NCBI RefSeq assembly: GCF_010727605.1
Contig: NZ_AP022568.1
Span: forward strand, 4,898,001-4,962,000
Direction: 5' to 3'
Length of the DNA stretch: 64,000 nucleotides
From: Mycobacterium simiae
Lineage (GTDB): Bacteria > Actinomycetota > Actinomycetes > Mycobacteriales > Mycobacteriaceae
The notes under the pieces are model-generated. The model worked only from the letters and a program-made list of their open reading frames with translations. It was not told the DNA's origin and did not search any database. Position 1 is the first letter of the stretch. Each line of letters starts with the position of its first letter. Shown here piece by piece: positions 11,667-25,686 of this stretch. Position numbers and translations under genes: made by a program.

Positions 11667-12398
11667 ATGTGGTACTGGCTATTCAAGTACATCCTCCTCG
11701 GCCCGCTGCTGCACGTGCTCGGTCGCCCGAAAGTCGAAGGCCTGCACTATGTTCCAAGTTCGGGGCCGGTGATACTGGCCAGTAATCACCTGGCCGTGAT
11801 GGACAGCTTCTTCCTGCCGCTGGTGGTGCGGCGTCGGATCACGTTCCTGGCGAAGTCCGAGTACTTCACCGGTACCGGAATCAAGGGTTGGTTCAGTCGG
11901 TGGTTTTTCACCGCCGTCGGCCAGGTGCCGATCGACCGCAGCAACGCCGACGCCGCGCAGGCCGCGCTGGACACCGCCGAGCGGGTGCTGGCCTCCGGCA
12001 AGCTGCTGGGCATGTACCCCGAGGGCACCCGTTCGCCCGACGGCAGGCTGTACAAGGGCAAGACCGGTCTGGCCCGGTTGGCGCTGCAGACCGGTGTTCC
12101 GGTGATTCCGGTCGCGATGATCGGTACCAACGTCGTCAACCCACCCGGCACCACGATGCTGCGCTTCGGCAAGGTGACCGTCCGGTTCGGCAAGCCGATG
12201 GACTTCTCCCGATTCGAGGGCCTGGCCGGCAACCGATTCATCGAGCGCGCCGTCGCCGACGAGGTCATCTACGAACTCATGCAGCTGTCCGGTCAGGAAT
12301 ACGTCGACGTCTACGCCGCGACCGTGAAAAATCGCGGCAACGACTCGGCGGGCGCCGCCGAGGACGCCAGCCGCATCCCGGAAACTGCCGCCGGCTAA
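11667..12398 (+). CDS. 1-acyl-sn-glycerol-3-phosphate acyltransferase (PlsC family)
   Basis: 243 residues, orthologue of Rv2182c. Acylates lysophospholipid or glycerolipid intermediates at the inner membrane. The catalytic HX4D is NHLAVMD (His41, Asp46), and the second block is PEGTRSPDG. An N-terminal hydrophobic segment [17 protein letters not shown] anchors it. ATG 11667 was chosen because of the GAGAGGGAGGG site just before it and the family-typical N-terminus; the frame is open 90 bp further upstream. It follows PimB' and precedes a LAM mannosyltransferase, so acylation of PIM-related lipids is possible but unproven. Confidence 0.92.
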   Translation: MWYWLFKYILLGPLLHVLGRPKVEGLHYVPSSGPVILASNHLAVMDSFFLPLVVRRRITFLAKSEYFTGTGIKGWFSRWFFTAVGQVPIDRSNADAAQAALDTAERVLASGKLLGMYPEGTRSPDGRLYKGKTGLARLALQTGVPVIPVAMIGTNVVNPPGTTMLRFGKVTVRFGKPMDFSRFEGLAGNRFIERAVADEVIYELMQLSGQEYVDVYAATVKNRGNDSAGAAEDASRIPETAAG

Positions 12399-13702
12399 CC
12401 GACCACGTTCACGTCGCCGATGAGCTGACGGCTAGCGTCGGACTCATTGCGCGCCAAGGAATCTCGTGCGCCGGCGCGGGCAGTGACGGTGAGCCCGGCC
12501 GCGGCGATCACGGCCAGCGCCCACCACACATAGGACATGCCGAGCAGTTGCCGCCACCAGTTGGCGGTCTCCTCATGGTGTTTGGGCAGCAGCTCGAGCG
12601 GTTTCCACGCCATCAGCGCAACCCCGGCGACGGTCAACACCCCCAGCGCGACGTTGCGGCGCCGCCAGGCCAGGATCGTGGTCACCAGCAGCGTTGGCAG
12701 CACCCACACCCAGTGGTGCGACCAGGACACCGGCGACACCAGCAACCCGAACAACGCGACGCAGATGACCGCCAGCACCGGCTCGCCGGCCTGCAGCACC
12801 TGCCGCATCGCCCACACGGTCAAAGCCAGGACCGCTACGCATAGGCCGGCCCAGAGCAGGAACCGCAGGTGCTCGCCGAGGCCGAGCCGGGCCAGCGCGC
12901 CGGCGATGTTCTGGTCGGTGTTCAGTGCGGCCGAACCGATTCGGTCGGTGTGGCGCACGGTGTGCGTCCAGTACTCCCACGAGTCGCTCCAGGCCAAGAT
13001 GAACCCGAGCAGCGTCGCCGCCGCAAACGACGTCACGGCCGTCAGCGCAGTGCGGAAATCCCGGCGCACCAGGAAGTAGAGCAGGAAGACCGCCGGAGTG
13101 AGCTTGAGCGCCATGCCCAGTCCCAGCAACACCCCGCGCGGCCACGGCGTGCGGCGGGGCACACAGTCGGCGATCACCAACGTCATCAGCACCACGTTGA
13201 TCTGGCCGAAGGCGAAGTTCGAGTCGATGGGCTCCAGCCAGATGGTGGCCGGCGCCACCACCAGCACCGCCAACCACCAGCGGCGCAGCCAGGCCGGGCC
13301 GGGCAGCAACGTCGAGGTGTTCCAGACATCCAGGCGGGTCAGCACGATCGCCGTCGAGACCACCAGCAGTACCAGCGTCAGCACTGTGATCGCGACGCTG
13401 GCCGCCGGCATGTGCAACCAGGCGAACGGGCAGAACACGATCGCCGCCAGCGGCGGATAGGTGAACGGCAGATTCAGCCCGATCGGTGTGTGGAACAACA
13501 CATCGCCGCGGTACAGCGGACGTCCGTCCAGCCAGGTCTGGCCGCCCATCTGATAGATGTCGATATCGATCCGGTAGGGCGTATGCGCAAACAGGCCCCA
13601 GGCCGTGTAGCCCAGCGCCGCGGCGGCCAACAGCCACAACAGGCACCACACCAACGCCCGCCCCGCTCGGGTGCCCACGCCGGGCGCCTGCGAAATACTC
13701 AT
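12395..13702 (-). CDS. Alpha-(1->2) mannosyltransferase of LM/LAM branching (GT87, GT-C fold)
   Basis: 435 residues, orthologue of Rv2181, which adds single alpha-1,2-mannose branches to the mannan core of lipomannan and LAM using polyprenyl-phosphate-mannose on the outer face of the membrane. About ten membrane helices are visible. An acidic loop after helix 1 ([12 protein letters not shown]) is the usual GT-C catalytic Asp site. ATG start at 13702. It converges on plsC with a 4-bp stop overlap. Confidence 0.92.
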   Translation of the reverse strand: MSISQAPGVGTRAGRALVWCLLWLLAAAALGYTAWGLFAHTPYRIDIDIYQMGGQTWLDGRPLYRGDVLFHTPIGLNLPFTYPPLAAIVFCPFAWLHMPAASVAITVLTLVLLVVSTAIVLTRLDVWNTSTLLPGPAWLRRWWLAVLVVAPATIWLEPIDSNFAFGQINVVLMTLVIADCVPRRTPWPRGVLLGLGMALKLTPAVFLLYFLVRRDFRTALTAVTSFAAATLLGFILAWSDSWEYWTHTVRHTDRIGSAALNTDQNIAGALARLGLGEHLRFLLWAGLCVAVLALTVWAMRQVLQAGEPVLAVICVALFGLLVSPVSWSHHWVWVLPTLLVTTILAWRRRNVALGVLTVAGVALMAWKPLELLPKHHEETANWWRQLLGMSYVWWALAVIAAAGLTVTARAGARDSLARNESDASRQLIGDVNVVG

Positions 13703-13792
13703 CTCGCAGAACAGCGTAATCGGTGCGCAGGGCCGTCATTGCCCACCGCGCGGCTCCCGCGCCGTCGCGATCTGCCGGCGTAGGTTGCAAGC

Positions 13793-14683
13793 GTGTGGCA
13801 CTGGTTCGCGCCCCGGGTGGCGCACTGGTTCGGCCACGACATCGTGGCCGGCGGTCGGCTGCCGTTGCTGTGCTGTCTGATCGCGTTCATCCTGACTTTT
13901 TTCGTCACCCGGACATTTGTGCGTTTCATCCGCCACCGCCTCGCCGCGGGCCGCCCCGCTAAGTGGTGGCAGCCGCGCAACGTTCACATCGGGGGAGTGC
14001 ACATACACCACGTCACATTCGGGGTAGTGCTGGTGATGATTTCCGGGCTGACGCTGGTGACCTTGTCGGACACCGGGCAGGAACTGGAAAATACAGTGGC
14101 CGCAATATTGTTCGGCATCGGTGCGGCGCTGGTGCTGGACGAGTACGCACTGATCCTGCACCTGTCCGACGTGTACTGGGAAGAGGACGGCCGCACGTCG
14201 GTGGACGCGGTGTTCGCCGCGGTGGCGGTGGCCGGGTTGCTGATCATGGGTCTGCACCCGCTGATGCTCTTCGTCCCGCTGTGGCATGACAGGGCGTCGA
14301 CGGCCTGGCACGCCGCGGTGATCGGCGCGATGGTGCTGACGCTGCCGCTGGCCGTGGTGGTGGTGCTCAAGGGCAAGGTGTGGACCGGTCTGGTCGGCAT
14401 GTTCATCGTGGTCTTGCTGATCATCGGCGCGTTGCGGCTGTCCCGCCCGCACGCCCCGTGGGCCCGCTGGCGATACACCACCCAGCCCGAGAAGATGCGG
14501 CGCGCCCTGCAACGGGAACGGCGCTGGCGTCGTCCCGTCGTGCGGGCCAAGCTGTGGTTGCAGTGCGCGATCGCCGGGACCCCGCGGCTGCCCGACGACC
14601 GCATGGTCGACGCCCAGCTCGACCATGACGTCCATCCCGCACCGCCGCCCGAGGGGACCGAGCCCATCCTGATCGGCGGCTAG
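13793..14683 (+). CDS. Conserved integral membrane protein
   Basis: 296 residues, orthologue of Rv2180c, function unknown. Several membrane helices are seen (LPLLCCLIAFILTFFVTRTF; TFGVVLVMISGLTLVTL; VAAILFGIGAALVLDEYA; AVFAAVAVAGLLIMGLHPLMLF; two more to about residue 220), then a basic cytosolic tail. A His-rich segment, NVHIGGVHIHHVTFG (about residues 62-76), lies before helix 2 and could bind metal. GTG start at 13793, divergent from the mannosyltransferase with 90 bp between starts, so a shared promoter region is likely. Confidence 0.86.
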   Translation: MWHWFAPRVAHWFGHDIVAGGRLPLLCCLIAFILTFFVTRTFVRFIRHRLAAGRPAKWWQPRNVHIGGVHIHHVTFGVVLVMISGLTLVTLSDTGQELENTVAAILFGIGAALVLDEYALILHLSDVYWEEDGRTSVDAVFAAVAVAGLLIMGLHPLMLFVPLWHDRASTAWHAAVIGAMVLTLPLAVVVVLKGKVWTGLVGMFIVVLLIIGALRLSRPHAPWARWRYTTQPEKMRRALQRERRWRRPVVRAKLWLQCAIAGTPRLPDDRMVDAQLDHDVHPAPPPEGTEPILIGG

Positions 14684-14703
14684 CCTGCCCTAGGCTTTGC
14701 TGA

Positions 14704-15210
14704 GTGCGGTACTTCTACGACACTGAATTCATTGAGGACGGCCGCACCATCGAGCTGGTCTCCATCGGCGTGGTCGCCGAGGACGGTCGCGAGTACTACG
14801 CCGTCTCGACCGAATTCGACCCCGAGCGCGCCGGCACCTGGGTGCGCGCCAACGTGTTGCCCAAGCTGCCGCCGCCGTCGTCGCAGCTGTGGCGCTCACG
14901 CAGGCAGATTCGTGAGGATCTGGAGGAGTTCTTCGGGGTCTTCGGTAGCGAACCGATCGAGCTGTGGGCCTGGGTCGGGGCCTACGACCATGTGGCGCTG
15001 TGCCAGTTGTGGGGGCCGATGCCGGGCCTGCCCAAAGCCATACCCCGCTTCACCCGAGAGCTGCGCCAGCTGTGGGAAGACCGCGGATCGCCACGGCTGC
15101 CGCCGCGGCACCGCGACGTGCATGACGCGTTAGTGGATGCCCGGGATCAGTTGCGCCGCTTCCGGCTGATAGTGTCCGGCGACGAGACGGGCCGGGAAGC
15201 GACCCGATGA
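14704..15210 (+). CDS. 3'-5' exoribonuclease, DEDDh fold (Rv2179c-type)
   Basis: 168 residues, the length of Rv2179c, which was shown to be a metal-dependent 3' exoribonuclease of a separate DEDD branch. The first catalytic pair is seen at YDTEF (Asp6, Glu8); AWVGAYDHVAL gives the middle Asp and HDALVDARDQLR the last His/Asp. GTG start at 14704, 20 bp after the membrane protein, so the two may share a transcript. Confidence 0.93.
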   Translation: MRYFYDTEFIEDGRTIELVSIGVVAEDGREYYAVSTEFDPERAGTWVRANVLPKLPPPSSQLWRSRRQIREDLEEFFGVFGSEPIELWAWVGAYDHVALCQLWGPMPGLPKAIPRFTRELRQLWEDRGSPRLPPRHRDVHDALVDARDQLRRFRLIVSGDETGREATR

Positions 15211-15213
15211 CCA

Positions 15214-15233
15214 CCCCCTAGCAGCGCTGGGGG
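15214..15233 (+). terminator. Short hairpin between exoribonuclease and aroG
   Basis: CCCCC at 15214-15218 pairs with GGGGG at 15229-15233, and inner AGC pairs with GCT. No T-run follows. It could be a weak terminator or attenuator 60 bp before aroG. Low confidence. Confidence 0.3.
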
Positions 15234-15265
15234 ATCCCGGCCGGGGCGCGGTCGAACTGGCGTAA

Positions 15266-18068
<2,803 letters not shown>

Positions 18069-18156
18069 GCAGCAGTACGGTACACCAAATTTAAGAAAAA
18101 TAAGAGATTCTTGAGGTTACATTAAGATTCGTGTCGGGTCGCGGTTCGGGACGAGG

Positions 18157-18276
18157 TCATCCCGCGGCAACCCCGAGCGGTGGTTCCACGCTGGCCGGGG
18201 GAAGGCACCCCGACGCCACGACGGCGGTAAGCGCGAGGGCCGCGGCGACAACAACTTTCGCGGTGAAACGTGACAT
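18157..18276 (-). CDS. Very small candidate lipoprotein (39 residues)
   Basis: From ATG 18276 the minus strand encodes MSRFTAKVVVAAALAL, then TAVVASGCLPPASVEPPLG and a stop at 18157. A basic n-region, a hydrophobic core and VASGC look like a lipoprotein signal with a lipobox Cys at residue 24, leaving only about 15 mature residues. GGAG lies 6 bp before the ATG, a good ribosome site. It sits 42 bp downstream of the large palindrome and 88 bp upstream of the FAD monooxygenase, same strand. Too short for routine gene calling; function unknown. Confidence 0.55.
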   Translation of the reverse strand: MSRFTAKVVVAAALALTAVVASGCLPPASVEPPLGVAAG

Positions 18277-18317
18277 GACTACTCCGTTCGTCCGGCCCCC
18301 TGAGGGAACTGTAGAGC

Positions 18318-18361
18318 CACCGGGCAAATATTTCAATGTTCATTGAAATATTTGCCCGGTG
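18318..18361. promoter_or_regulatory. Perfect 44-bp palindrome between divergent genes
   Basis: Two perfect 21-bp arms with a TT spacer; the core is TTTCAATGTTCATTGAAA (18331-18348) and the outer part CCGGGCAAATA. It lies in the promoter space between the small lipoprotein (minus) and the O-methyltransferase (plus). The AT-rich symmetric core resembles operators of TetR-family repressors; the TetR gene at 19566 is the nearest candidate. A bidirectional hairpin is possible but there is no coding sequence directly upstream to terminate. Confidence 0.75.
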
Positions 18362-18472
18362 CGGCGATAGTTCGAAGTGCACGGATCGGTCGACCGCGCC
18401 GCCACCGCGGTCAGGTATAAACAGGTGCTCCCGGCAGACAAGTCGGCACGACGGCACAGGAGGCGCAGTCAA

Positions 18473-19558
18473 GTGAGGTCAAAGGTTCCGCCGGCTAAGG
18501 TCGCCCGCGTCGCCGGCCGGGTCCGCCACTACCTGTCGCGGTTGCACCGACGCTCCGCGCCGCCAGCGGCGGTGATGCTCGAATTGATCCTGAACGCCTG
18601 GATTGCCCAAGCGATCGCGGCCACGGCCGACCTGGGCGTCGCCGACGCCCTGGCGGCGGGGCCGCTGACCGGCCAGCAATTGGCGGACCGGGTCGGCGCC
18701 GACGCCGACACGGTGAGCCGGCTCATGCGTGCGCTGGTCGGCATCGGAGTAGTCGGCCGGCGCCGCGACGGGCGCTACGAACTCACCCCCCTCGGGGACA
18801 CGCTGCGCACCGACGCCCCGGTGTCGATGGCCGGGATGGCACGGTGGGTCGGCTCGCCACAACATCGCGAGCACTGGAGTCACCTGACCGGCGCAATACG
18901 AACCGGTCATGCCGTGATCCCGGAGCTGCGCGGCAAACCTATTTTCGAATACCTGGCCGACGAGGCGGAGCTGGCCGAGATTTTCAACGCCGCCATGACC
19001 AATCTCTCCGAGATGGCGACCGCGCCACTGACCGCGGCTTACGATTTCAGTTCGTTCGGCACCATCGTCGATGTCGGCGGCGGCCACGGCCGGCTGTTGT
19101 CTGCCATCCTGGCGACGGCTCCGAATTCGCGGGGCGTGCTGTTCGATCTCCCGCAGGTGGTGGCGGGTGCGCCAGAGTTGTTGCGCAAGTACGGCGTCGA
19201 GGACCGCATCCGGATCGAGGAAGGTTCGTTCTTCGATTTCGTGCCGACCGGCGGCGACGCGTACGTGCTCAAGAACATCATCCACGACTGGCCCGACCAG
19301 GACGCCATCCGCATCCTGAACAACATCCGCGCCGCCGTCCGACCCGGCACGCGACTATTGTTGTGCGAGTTCGTCATTCCGGACCACGATCGGGACTTCC
19401 CAGGTAAGTGGATCGATCTGGAGATGCTGGTTGCCGTCGCCGCGCGCGAACGCACCGCCAACGAGTACGCCCGGCTGTTCGACCAAGCCGGATTCCGATT
19501 CAACCGTGTCGTCGCTTCCGCGTCGCCGCTGAGCATCGTCGAGGCGACCGCGGTCTAG
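18473..19558 (+). CDS. SAM-dependent O-methyltransferase (family 2, small-molecule type)
   Basis: 361 residues. An N-terminal winged-helix dimerisation domain (MLELILNAWIAQAIAATADLGVADAL...GLVGRR-like) is followed by a class I methyltransferase fold with motif I VDVGGGHGRLL, FDLPQVV and LKNIIHDWPDQDA, where the His is the usual catalytic base. Such enzymes methylate hydroxyls of polyketides, phenols or carotenoids. GTG 18473 is chosen over the in-frame GTG at 18377 because AGGAGG lies 8 bp before it. Divergent from the FAD monooxygenase; the two could modify the same molecule. Confidence 0.88.
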   Translation: MRSKVPPAKVARVAGRVRHYLSRLHRRSAPPAAVMLELILNAWIAQAIAATADLGVADALAAGPLTGQQLADRVGADADTVSRLMRALVGIGVVGRRRDGRYELTPLGDTLRTDAPVSMAGMARWVGSPQHREHWSHLTGAIRTGHAVIPELRGKPIFEYLADEAELAEIFNAAMTNLSEMATAPLTAAYDFSSFGTIVDVGGGHGRLLSAILATAPNSRGVLFDLPQVVAGAPELLRKYGVEDRIRIEEGSFFDFVPTGGDAYVLKNIIHDWPDQDAIRILNNIRAAVRPGTRLLLCEFVIPDHDRDFPGKWIDLEMLVAVAARERTANEYARLFDQAGFRFNRVVASASPLSIVEATAV

Positions 19559-19565
19559 CCGACGG

Positions 19566-20231
19566 TCAACCGGCGCCGGCCGACCCCGGACCACACCGAG
19601 ACGAGAGCGGTTCGGGGCCCAGCTCGTCGGCGGGCACAGTCAAGAACCGGTGCACCGCGGGCCCCACCAACCCGGCCACCTCGTCGACGCCCAGCGACGA
19701 TAGCGGCGGCACCCGCATGATGTAGCGCAGCATCGCGGTGCCGACCAGATTCGTCGCGGCCAGCATCGCGCGCAGTCGTGCCTCGTCGCCACCGCCCAGC
19801 GCGTCGGACACCGCGGTCAGCAGATAGTCGTGCAAAAAACCGCGAAACGCTTCGTTGGCATCACGATTCGACGTCGCCGACTGCACCATCGAGGCCATGC
19901 TCGCGGCCGTTTCCGGATGCTCCCACAGCCCGAGGTAGGCCCGCACCACGCGGTAGCCCAACTGATCGTCCTTCTCGGCGAGCTCGGCGGTCAGCAGATC
20001 CGCCGGCAACACCAGCGTCATCGACTCGCGGAACAGTCCGGCCTTCGAGCCGAACAGGTAGAGGATCATCGACGGGTCCACCCGTGCGTCGTCGGCAATT
20101 GCTTTCAGCGTCGTCTTGTCGTAGCCGTGCCGGGCGAACTGCCGCTTCGCCGCGGCAAGGACCGCGTCGCGTGATACCGGCCCGCCTTGCCGTCTGCCCC
20201 GGCGCTTGACCGTTTCCCCAGGTGACGGCAT
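19566..20231 (-). CDS. TetR-family transcriptional regulator
   Basis: 221 residues. The N-terminal HTH reads AVLAAAKRQFARHGYDKTTLKAIADDARVDPSMILYLFGSK in the usual TetR spacing; the C-terminal domain is helical and fits the TetR_C group common in mycobacteria. It converges on the methyltransferase with 7 bp between stops and starts 25 bp after pknL on the same strand, so it may be read from the pknL transcript. Likely target is the palindrome at 18318, an inference from proximity. Confidence 0.9.
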   Translation of the reverse strand: MPSPGETVKRRGRRQGGPVSRDAVLAAAKRQFARHGYDKTTLKAIADDARVDPSMILYLFGSKAGLFRESMTLVLPADLLTAELAEKDDQLGYRVVRAYLGLWEHPETAASMASMVQSATSNRDANEAFRGFLHDYLLTAVSDALGGGDEARLRAMLAATNLVGTAMLRYIMRVPPLSSLGVDEVAGLVGPAVHRFLTVPADELGPEPLSSRCGPGSAGAG

Positions 20232-20256
20232 CTGCGAACGATATCACTTCGGGTCA

Positions 20257-21495
20257 TCACAGCAGGCCGGTCAGATTGCTGCCGATCGTCCAGCCGATCG
20301 TCGCGGTCAAACCGGCCAACGCGAGCACCAACGCCACCCACACCAGCACCATCCGACGGGCGTGCTGACGCGCAAGGACGAATTCACTGATCGCGATGCC
20401 AGCGAATTCGCCTGAGCCGGAACCGTATTCGAAGTCCATCTCGGATTCGGAGGGTACCGGGGGCTCGGCGCCATCCGCCGACCAATCCTCGGGACCCCGG
20501 GTCAACTGGCGGGTGGGCGCCCGGACCGGCTCGCCGCGCGGGGACTGCGGCGCGGCGGTCCGCTGCTGACGCGTCCTGGCGTGCTGCAGCGCCGCCGACC
20601 GATGCTGGGCGGAATTTTGCGGCGCCGGCACGCGGAAATCGGGCAGCCCGAGCTCATCGACGATCGCCTCCAGGTCGGCGGCCATCTCGATCGCGTCCGC
20701 GTACCGTTCGGCCGGGTCCCGGGCGGTCGCGCACGCCACAAAATCGTCGAATTGGACCGGCACGCCGTCGATCACGTCGCCCGGGCGCCCGACGTCGTGG
20801 TCCAGTCGCTGATAGGCGATAGACAGCGTTGAGTCGCCGGTGAACGGCGTGTTGCCGGTCAGCAGCTCATAGGTCAGGATGCCGGCCGAGTAGACGTCGC
20901 TGCGCGGGCCGGCGTTGCCGTCGCGCACCTGCTCGGGCGACAAATAGGCCGCGGTGCCCAAAATGACGCTGGCGGAAGTGATTCCGGCCGCGGCGACTGC
21001 ACGCACCAAGCCGAAATCGGCGATCTTGACCTCGCCGTCGTCGGAGATCAGCACATTCTCCGGCTTGACGTCGCGATGCACCAGCCCGGCGCGGTGCGCG
21101 GCGGCCAGTCCGCCCAACACCGGGCGCAACACCGCCGCGACGGCATGCGGCGGCATCGGGCCGCGCTCGATCAGCAGCTCGCGCAACGTACCGCCCTCGA
21201 TCAGCTCCATCACCAGAAACGGGTGCCGCGCGTCGAGGCCCTGGTCGTACACGGCGACCAGTCCCGGATTCTTGAGCCGGGCGACCGTGCGGGCTTCCAG
21301 CTGGAAGCGGGCCAGGAATTGGGTGTCGCCGGAGTACCGCGCGTCCATCACCTTCAGCGCGACCGGCCGATCCAGGCGGGTGTCGAGGCCGCGGTACACC
21401 GTCGAGGTACCGCCGCTGGCAATCTTGCCCTGAACCAGGTAGCGGCCATCCAGCAACGCGTTGTCCAGCGGGTCACCTGTCCCGGCTCCGGTCAC
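20257..21495 (-). CDS. pknL: Serine/threonine protein kinase PknL
   Basis: 412 residues, orthologue of Rv2176. Kinase features are complete: glycine loop IASGGTSTVY, Lys48 in VALKVMD, HRDVKPENVL, DFGLVR and the GTAAYLSPEQVR activation end. A Gln/Arg/Pro-rich juxtamembrane segment leads to one C-terminal membrane helix (MVLVWVALVLALAGLTATIGWTIG) with almost no extracytoplasmic domain. I use the GTG at 21495, matching the M. tuberculosis N-terminus; the frame extends upstream to 21558. In M. tuberculosis PknL phosphorylates the adjacent DNA-binding protein, whose gene here is divergent 90 bp away. Confidence 0.93.
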   Translation of the reverse strand: MTGAGTGDPLDNALLDGRYLVQGKIASGGTSTVYRGLDTRLDRPVALKVMDARYSGDTQFLARFQLEARTVARLKNPGLVAVYDQGLDARHPFLVMELIEGGTLRELLIERGPMPPHAVAAVLRPVLGGLAAAHRAGLVHRDVKPENVLISDDGEVKIADFGLVRAVAAAGITSASVILGTAAYLSPEQVRDGNAGPRSDVYSAGILTYELLTGNTPFTGDSTLSIAYQRLDHDVGRPGDVIDGVPVQFDDFVACATARDPAERYADAIEMAADLEAIVDELGLPDFRVPAPQNSAQHRSAALQHARTRQQRTAAPQSPRGEPVRAPTRQLTRGPEDWSADGAEPPVPSESEMDFEYGSGSGEFAGIAISEFVLARQHARRMVLVWVALVLALAGLTATIGWTIGSNLTGLL

Positions 21496-21585
21496 GGGGC
21501 CATCGTAGGTGGGGTCAGCGCCGGCGCGGCAGCACATCCACGCAACGCGCCTACCCACCCGGGAACCACGGCCTAGACTTGCGTC

Positions 21586-21990
21586 GTGGGCAGCATTCCG
21601 GCCGGCGATGATGTGTTAGACCCCGATGAGCCAACCTACGACCTGCCCCGGGTCGCCGAACTGCTCGGCGTGCCGGTGAGCAAGGTGCAGCAGCAGCTGC
21701 GGGAGGGTCACCTGGTTGCGGTGCGTCGCGACGGGGGCGTGGTGATCCCACAGGTGTTTTTCACTCACGGCGGCGAGGTCGTCAAGAGTCTGCCGGGGTT
21801 GCTGACGATCCTGCACGACGGTGGCTACCACGAGACCGAGATCGTGCGCTGGCTGTTCACCCCGGACCCGTCGCTGACGATCACCCGCGACGGCAGCAAG
21901 GATGCGATCAGCAACGCCCGCCCCGTCGACGCCTTGCACGCCCATCAGGCGCGGGAAGTGGTGCGCCGGGCCCAAGCCATGGCGTACTAG
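21586..21990 (+). CDS. Winged-helix DNA-binding protein, PknL substrate (Rv2175c-type)
   Basis: 134 residues from GTG 21586. DLPRVAELLGVPVSKVQQQLREGHLVAVRRDGGVVIPQ is a MerR/excisionase-like winged helix, followed by a helical C-terminal part. The M. tuberculosis orthologue binds DNA and loses this when phosphorylated by PknL near its N-terminus; a Thr in DEPTYDLP here could serve the same purpose. It ends with a 4-bp overlap onto the stop of mptA. Confidence 0.9.
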   Translation: MGSIPAGDDVLDPDEPTYDLPRVAELLGVPVSKVQQQLREGHLVAVRRDGGVVIPQVFFTHGGEVVKSLPGLLTILHDGGYHETEIVRWLFTPDPSLTITRDGSKDAISNARPVDALHAHQAREVVRRAQAMAY

Positions 21991-23525
21991 GCGGCCAGCG
22001 GTTCATCGGCCCGCGCAGCTCGCGCCTGCGGAGCGCGATACAGCGCATACCAGGCGACCAGCGCGGCCGCCGTGGCCGCGGAGAAGTGCAACCACGAGTA
22101 CATACCGTGCGACCCATCGGGTTTGAAGATCACCATGGCCCAGGTCGACAGGCCCGCGATCAGCGCGACCGCCCGCCGCGACTGCGCCAGCGGCGACGCC
22201 ACCGCCAGCGGCCACGAGTAGTACCAGGGCAGGGCGGCCGGCACGAACAGCACCACGATCAGCATCGACCAGGCCATCCCCGTCAGCGCTGCCCGGTCGT
22301 CGCGCCGGAAGCGCCACCACAACAGCGGTAGCGACACCGCGATGATCGCGATGCCGATGTAGCGGGTGATGCGCAGCGTCGCATAGAAGTTGACTTGGAA
22401 AAGCCCGTTGAACGCGAAGTGGATCACGTTGGCCGCGGCGGTCGGCACGGTCAGCCAGTTGATGATCTTCACCGATCCGGCCAGCGCGGTGAGCCAGCCC
22501 AGGCCGACGCCGGCCGCCGCCGACAACACGGCGAACACCGCGGCGAAGATCAGCACGCCCAGCGCGGTCGCCGTCGCGAACGCCCGGGCCGGACGATAGC
22601 CCCGCCGCTCGCACAAGTGCCGCATCCACACCCAGACCAAAAACGGCAGCGCCAGACCGGCGGTGGCTTTGACCGCCACCGCGACGGTGACCAGAGTGAC
22701 GCCCAACGCGTGGCGGCCCTGGAAGGTCAGCGCGATCCCGGCGGTCATCAGGCCCACCATCAACATCTCGTTGTGCACCCCACCCATCAGGTGGATCAGC
22801 ACCAGGGGATTGAGCACGCAGATCCACAACGCGATCGCGCCGCTGGTGCCGAGGTGGTGGGCCAGCCGGGGAGCGGCCCAGATCAACAACGCCAGCCCGG
22901 GCAGCATGCACAGCCGCAGCAGCATCGTCCCGAGGATCACGTGGTTGCCGACCAGGATCGTGACGAGTTTGGCGATCAGGATGAACACCGGGCCATACGG
23001 CGCGGTGGTGATCGTCCAAATGGGACTTACGTTGTCCAGCAACACATTCGGGTTAGCCGCCGGGCCCACCGCGTAGGGGTCCAAGCCGTCGCGCAGCAGG
23101 GCGCCCTGCGCCAGATAGGAGTAGGTGTCGCGACTGAACACCGGGACCGATAGCAGCAGCGGCGCCAACCAAAATCCGGTGGTGGCGCGCATCATGAATT
23201 CGGTGATCTCGCCGGCGACGACGCGGCGGCCCAGCGACAGCCAGGCGAACAGCATCAACGCCACGCCCGTCCACAACAGAATCGACGACAGCACCAGCCC
23301 GTGGCCAAAACGCAGCCAGGACATGTGGATCGCCTCGAGCACGGGGTCATGTGGTTTGGTGCTGCCGGCGCCCAGCCCGCCGACGGTGATGAGCACCGAC
23401 CCCACCAAGCCCAGCTTCGCGGGGCGAGCCTGCGGGGTGGCGACGAACGCCGTCAGGCGGGAAAGGTGTTCGGCAACAGCACCGGTGCCCATGATCGAAC
23501 CGGCTGCGGACGAGTCGGTGGTCAT
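21987..23525 (-). CDS. mptA: Alpha-(1->6) mannopyranosyltransferase MptA
   Basis: 512 residues, orthologue of Rv2174. Extends the alpha-1,6-mannan backbone of lipomannan from polyprenyl-phosphate-mannose outside the membrane. A GT-C protein with about 12-13 membrane helices; the catalytic acidic loop is seen as VPVFSRDTYSYLAQGALL. ATG start at 23525, 3 bp after the stop of idsA2 on the same strand, so the two genes are read together: one makes a prenyl diphosphate, the other uses a prenyl-linked sugar. Confidence 0.94.
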   Translation of the reverse strand: MTTDSSAAGSIMGTGAVAEHLSRLTAFVATPQARPAKLGLVGSVLITVGGLGAGSTKPHDPVLEAIHMSWLRFGHGLVLSSILLWTGVALMLFAWLSLGRRVVAGEITEFMMRATTGFWLAPLLLSVPVFSRDTYSYLAQGALLRDGLDPYAVGPAANPNVLLDNVSPIWTITTAPYGPVFILIAKLVTILVGNHVILGTMLLRLCMLPGLALLIWAAPRLAHHLGTSGAIALWICVLNPLVLIHLMGGVHNEMLMVGLMTAGIALTFQGRHALGVTLVTVAVAVKATAGLALPFLVWVWMRHLCERRGYRPARAFATATALGVLIFAAVFAVLSAAAGVGLGWLTALAGSVKIINWLTVPTAAANVIHFAFNGLFQVNFYATLRITRYIGIAIIAVSLPLLWWRFRRDDRAALTGMAWSMLIVVLFVPAALPWYYSWPLAVASPLAQSRRAVALIAGLSTWAMVIFKPDGSHGMYSWLHFSAATAAALVAWYALYRAPQARAARADEPLAA

Positions 23526-23528
23526 CGC

Positions 23529-25674
<2,146 letters not shown>

Positions 25675-25686
<12 letters not shown>

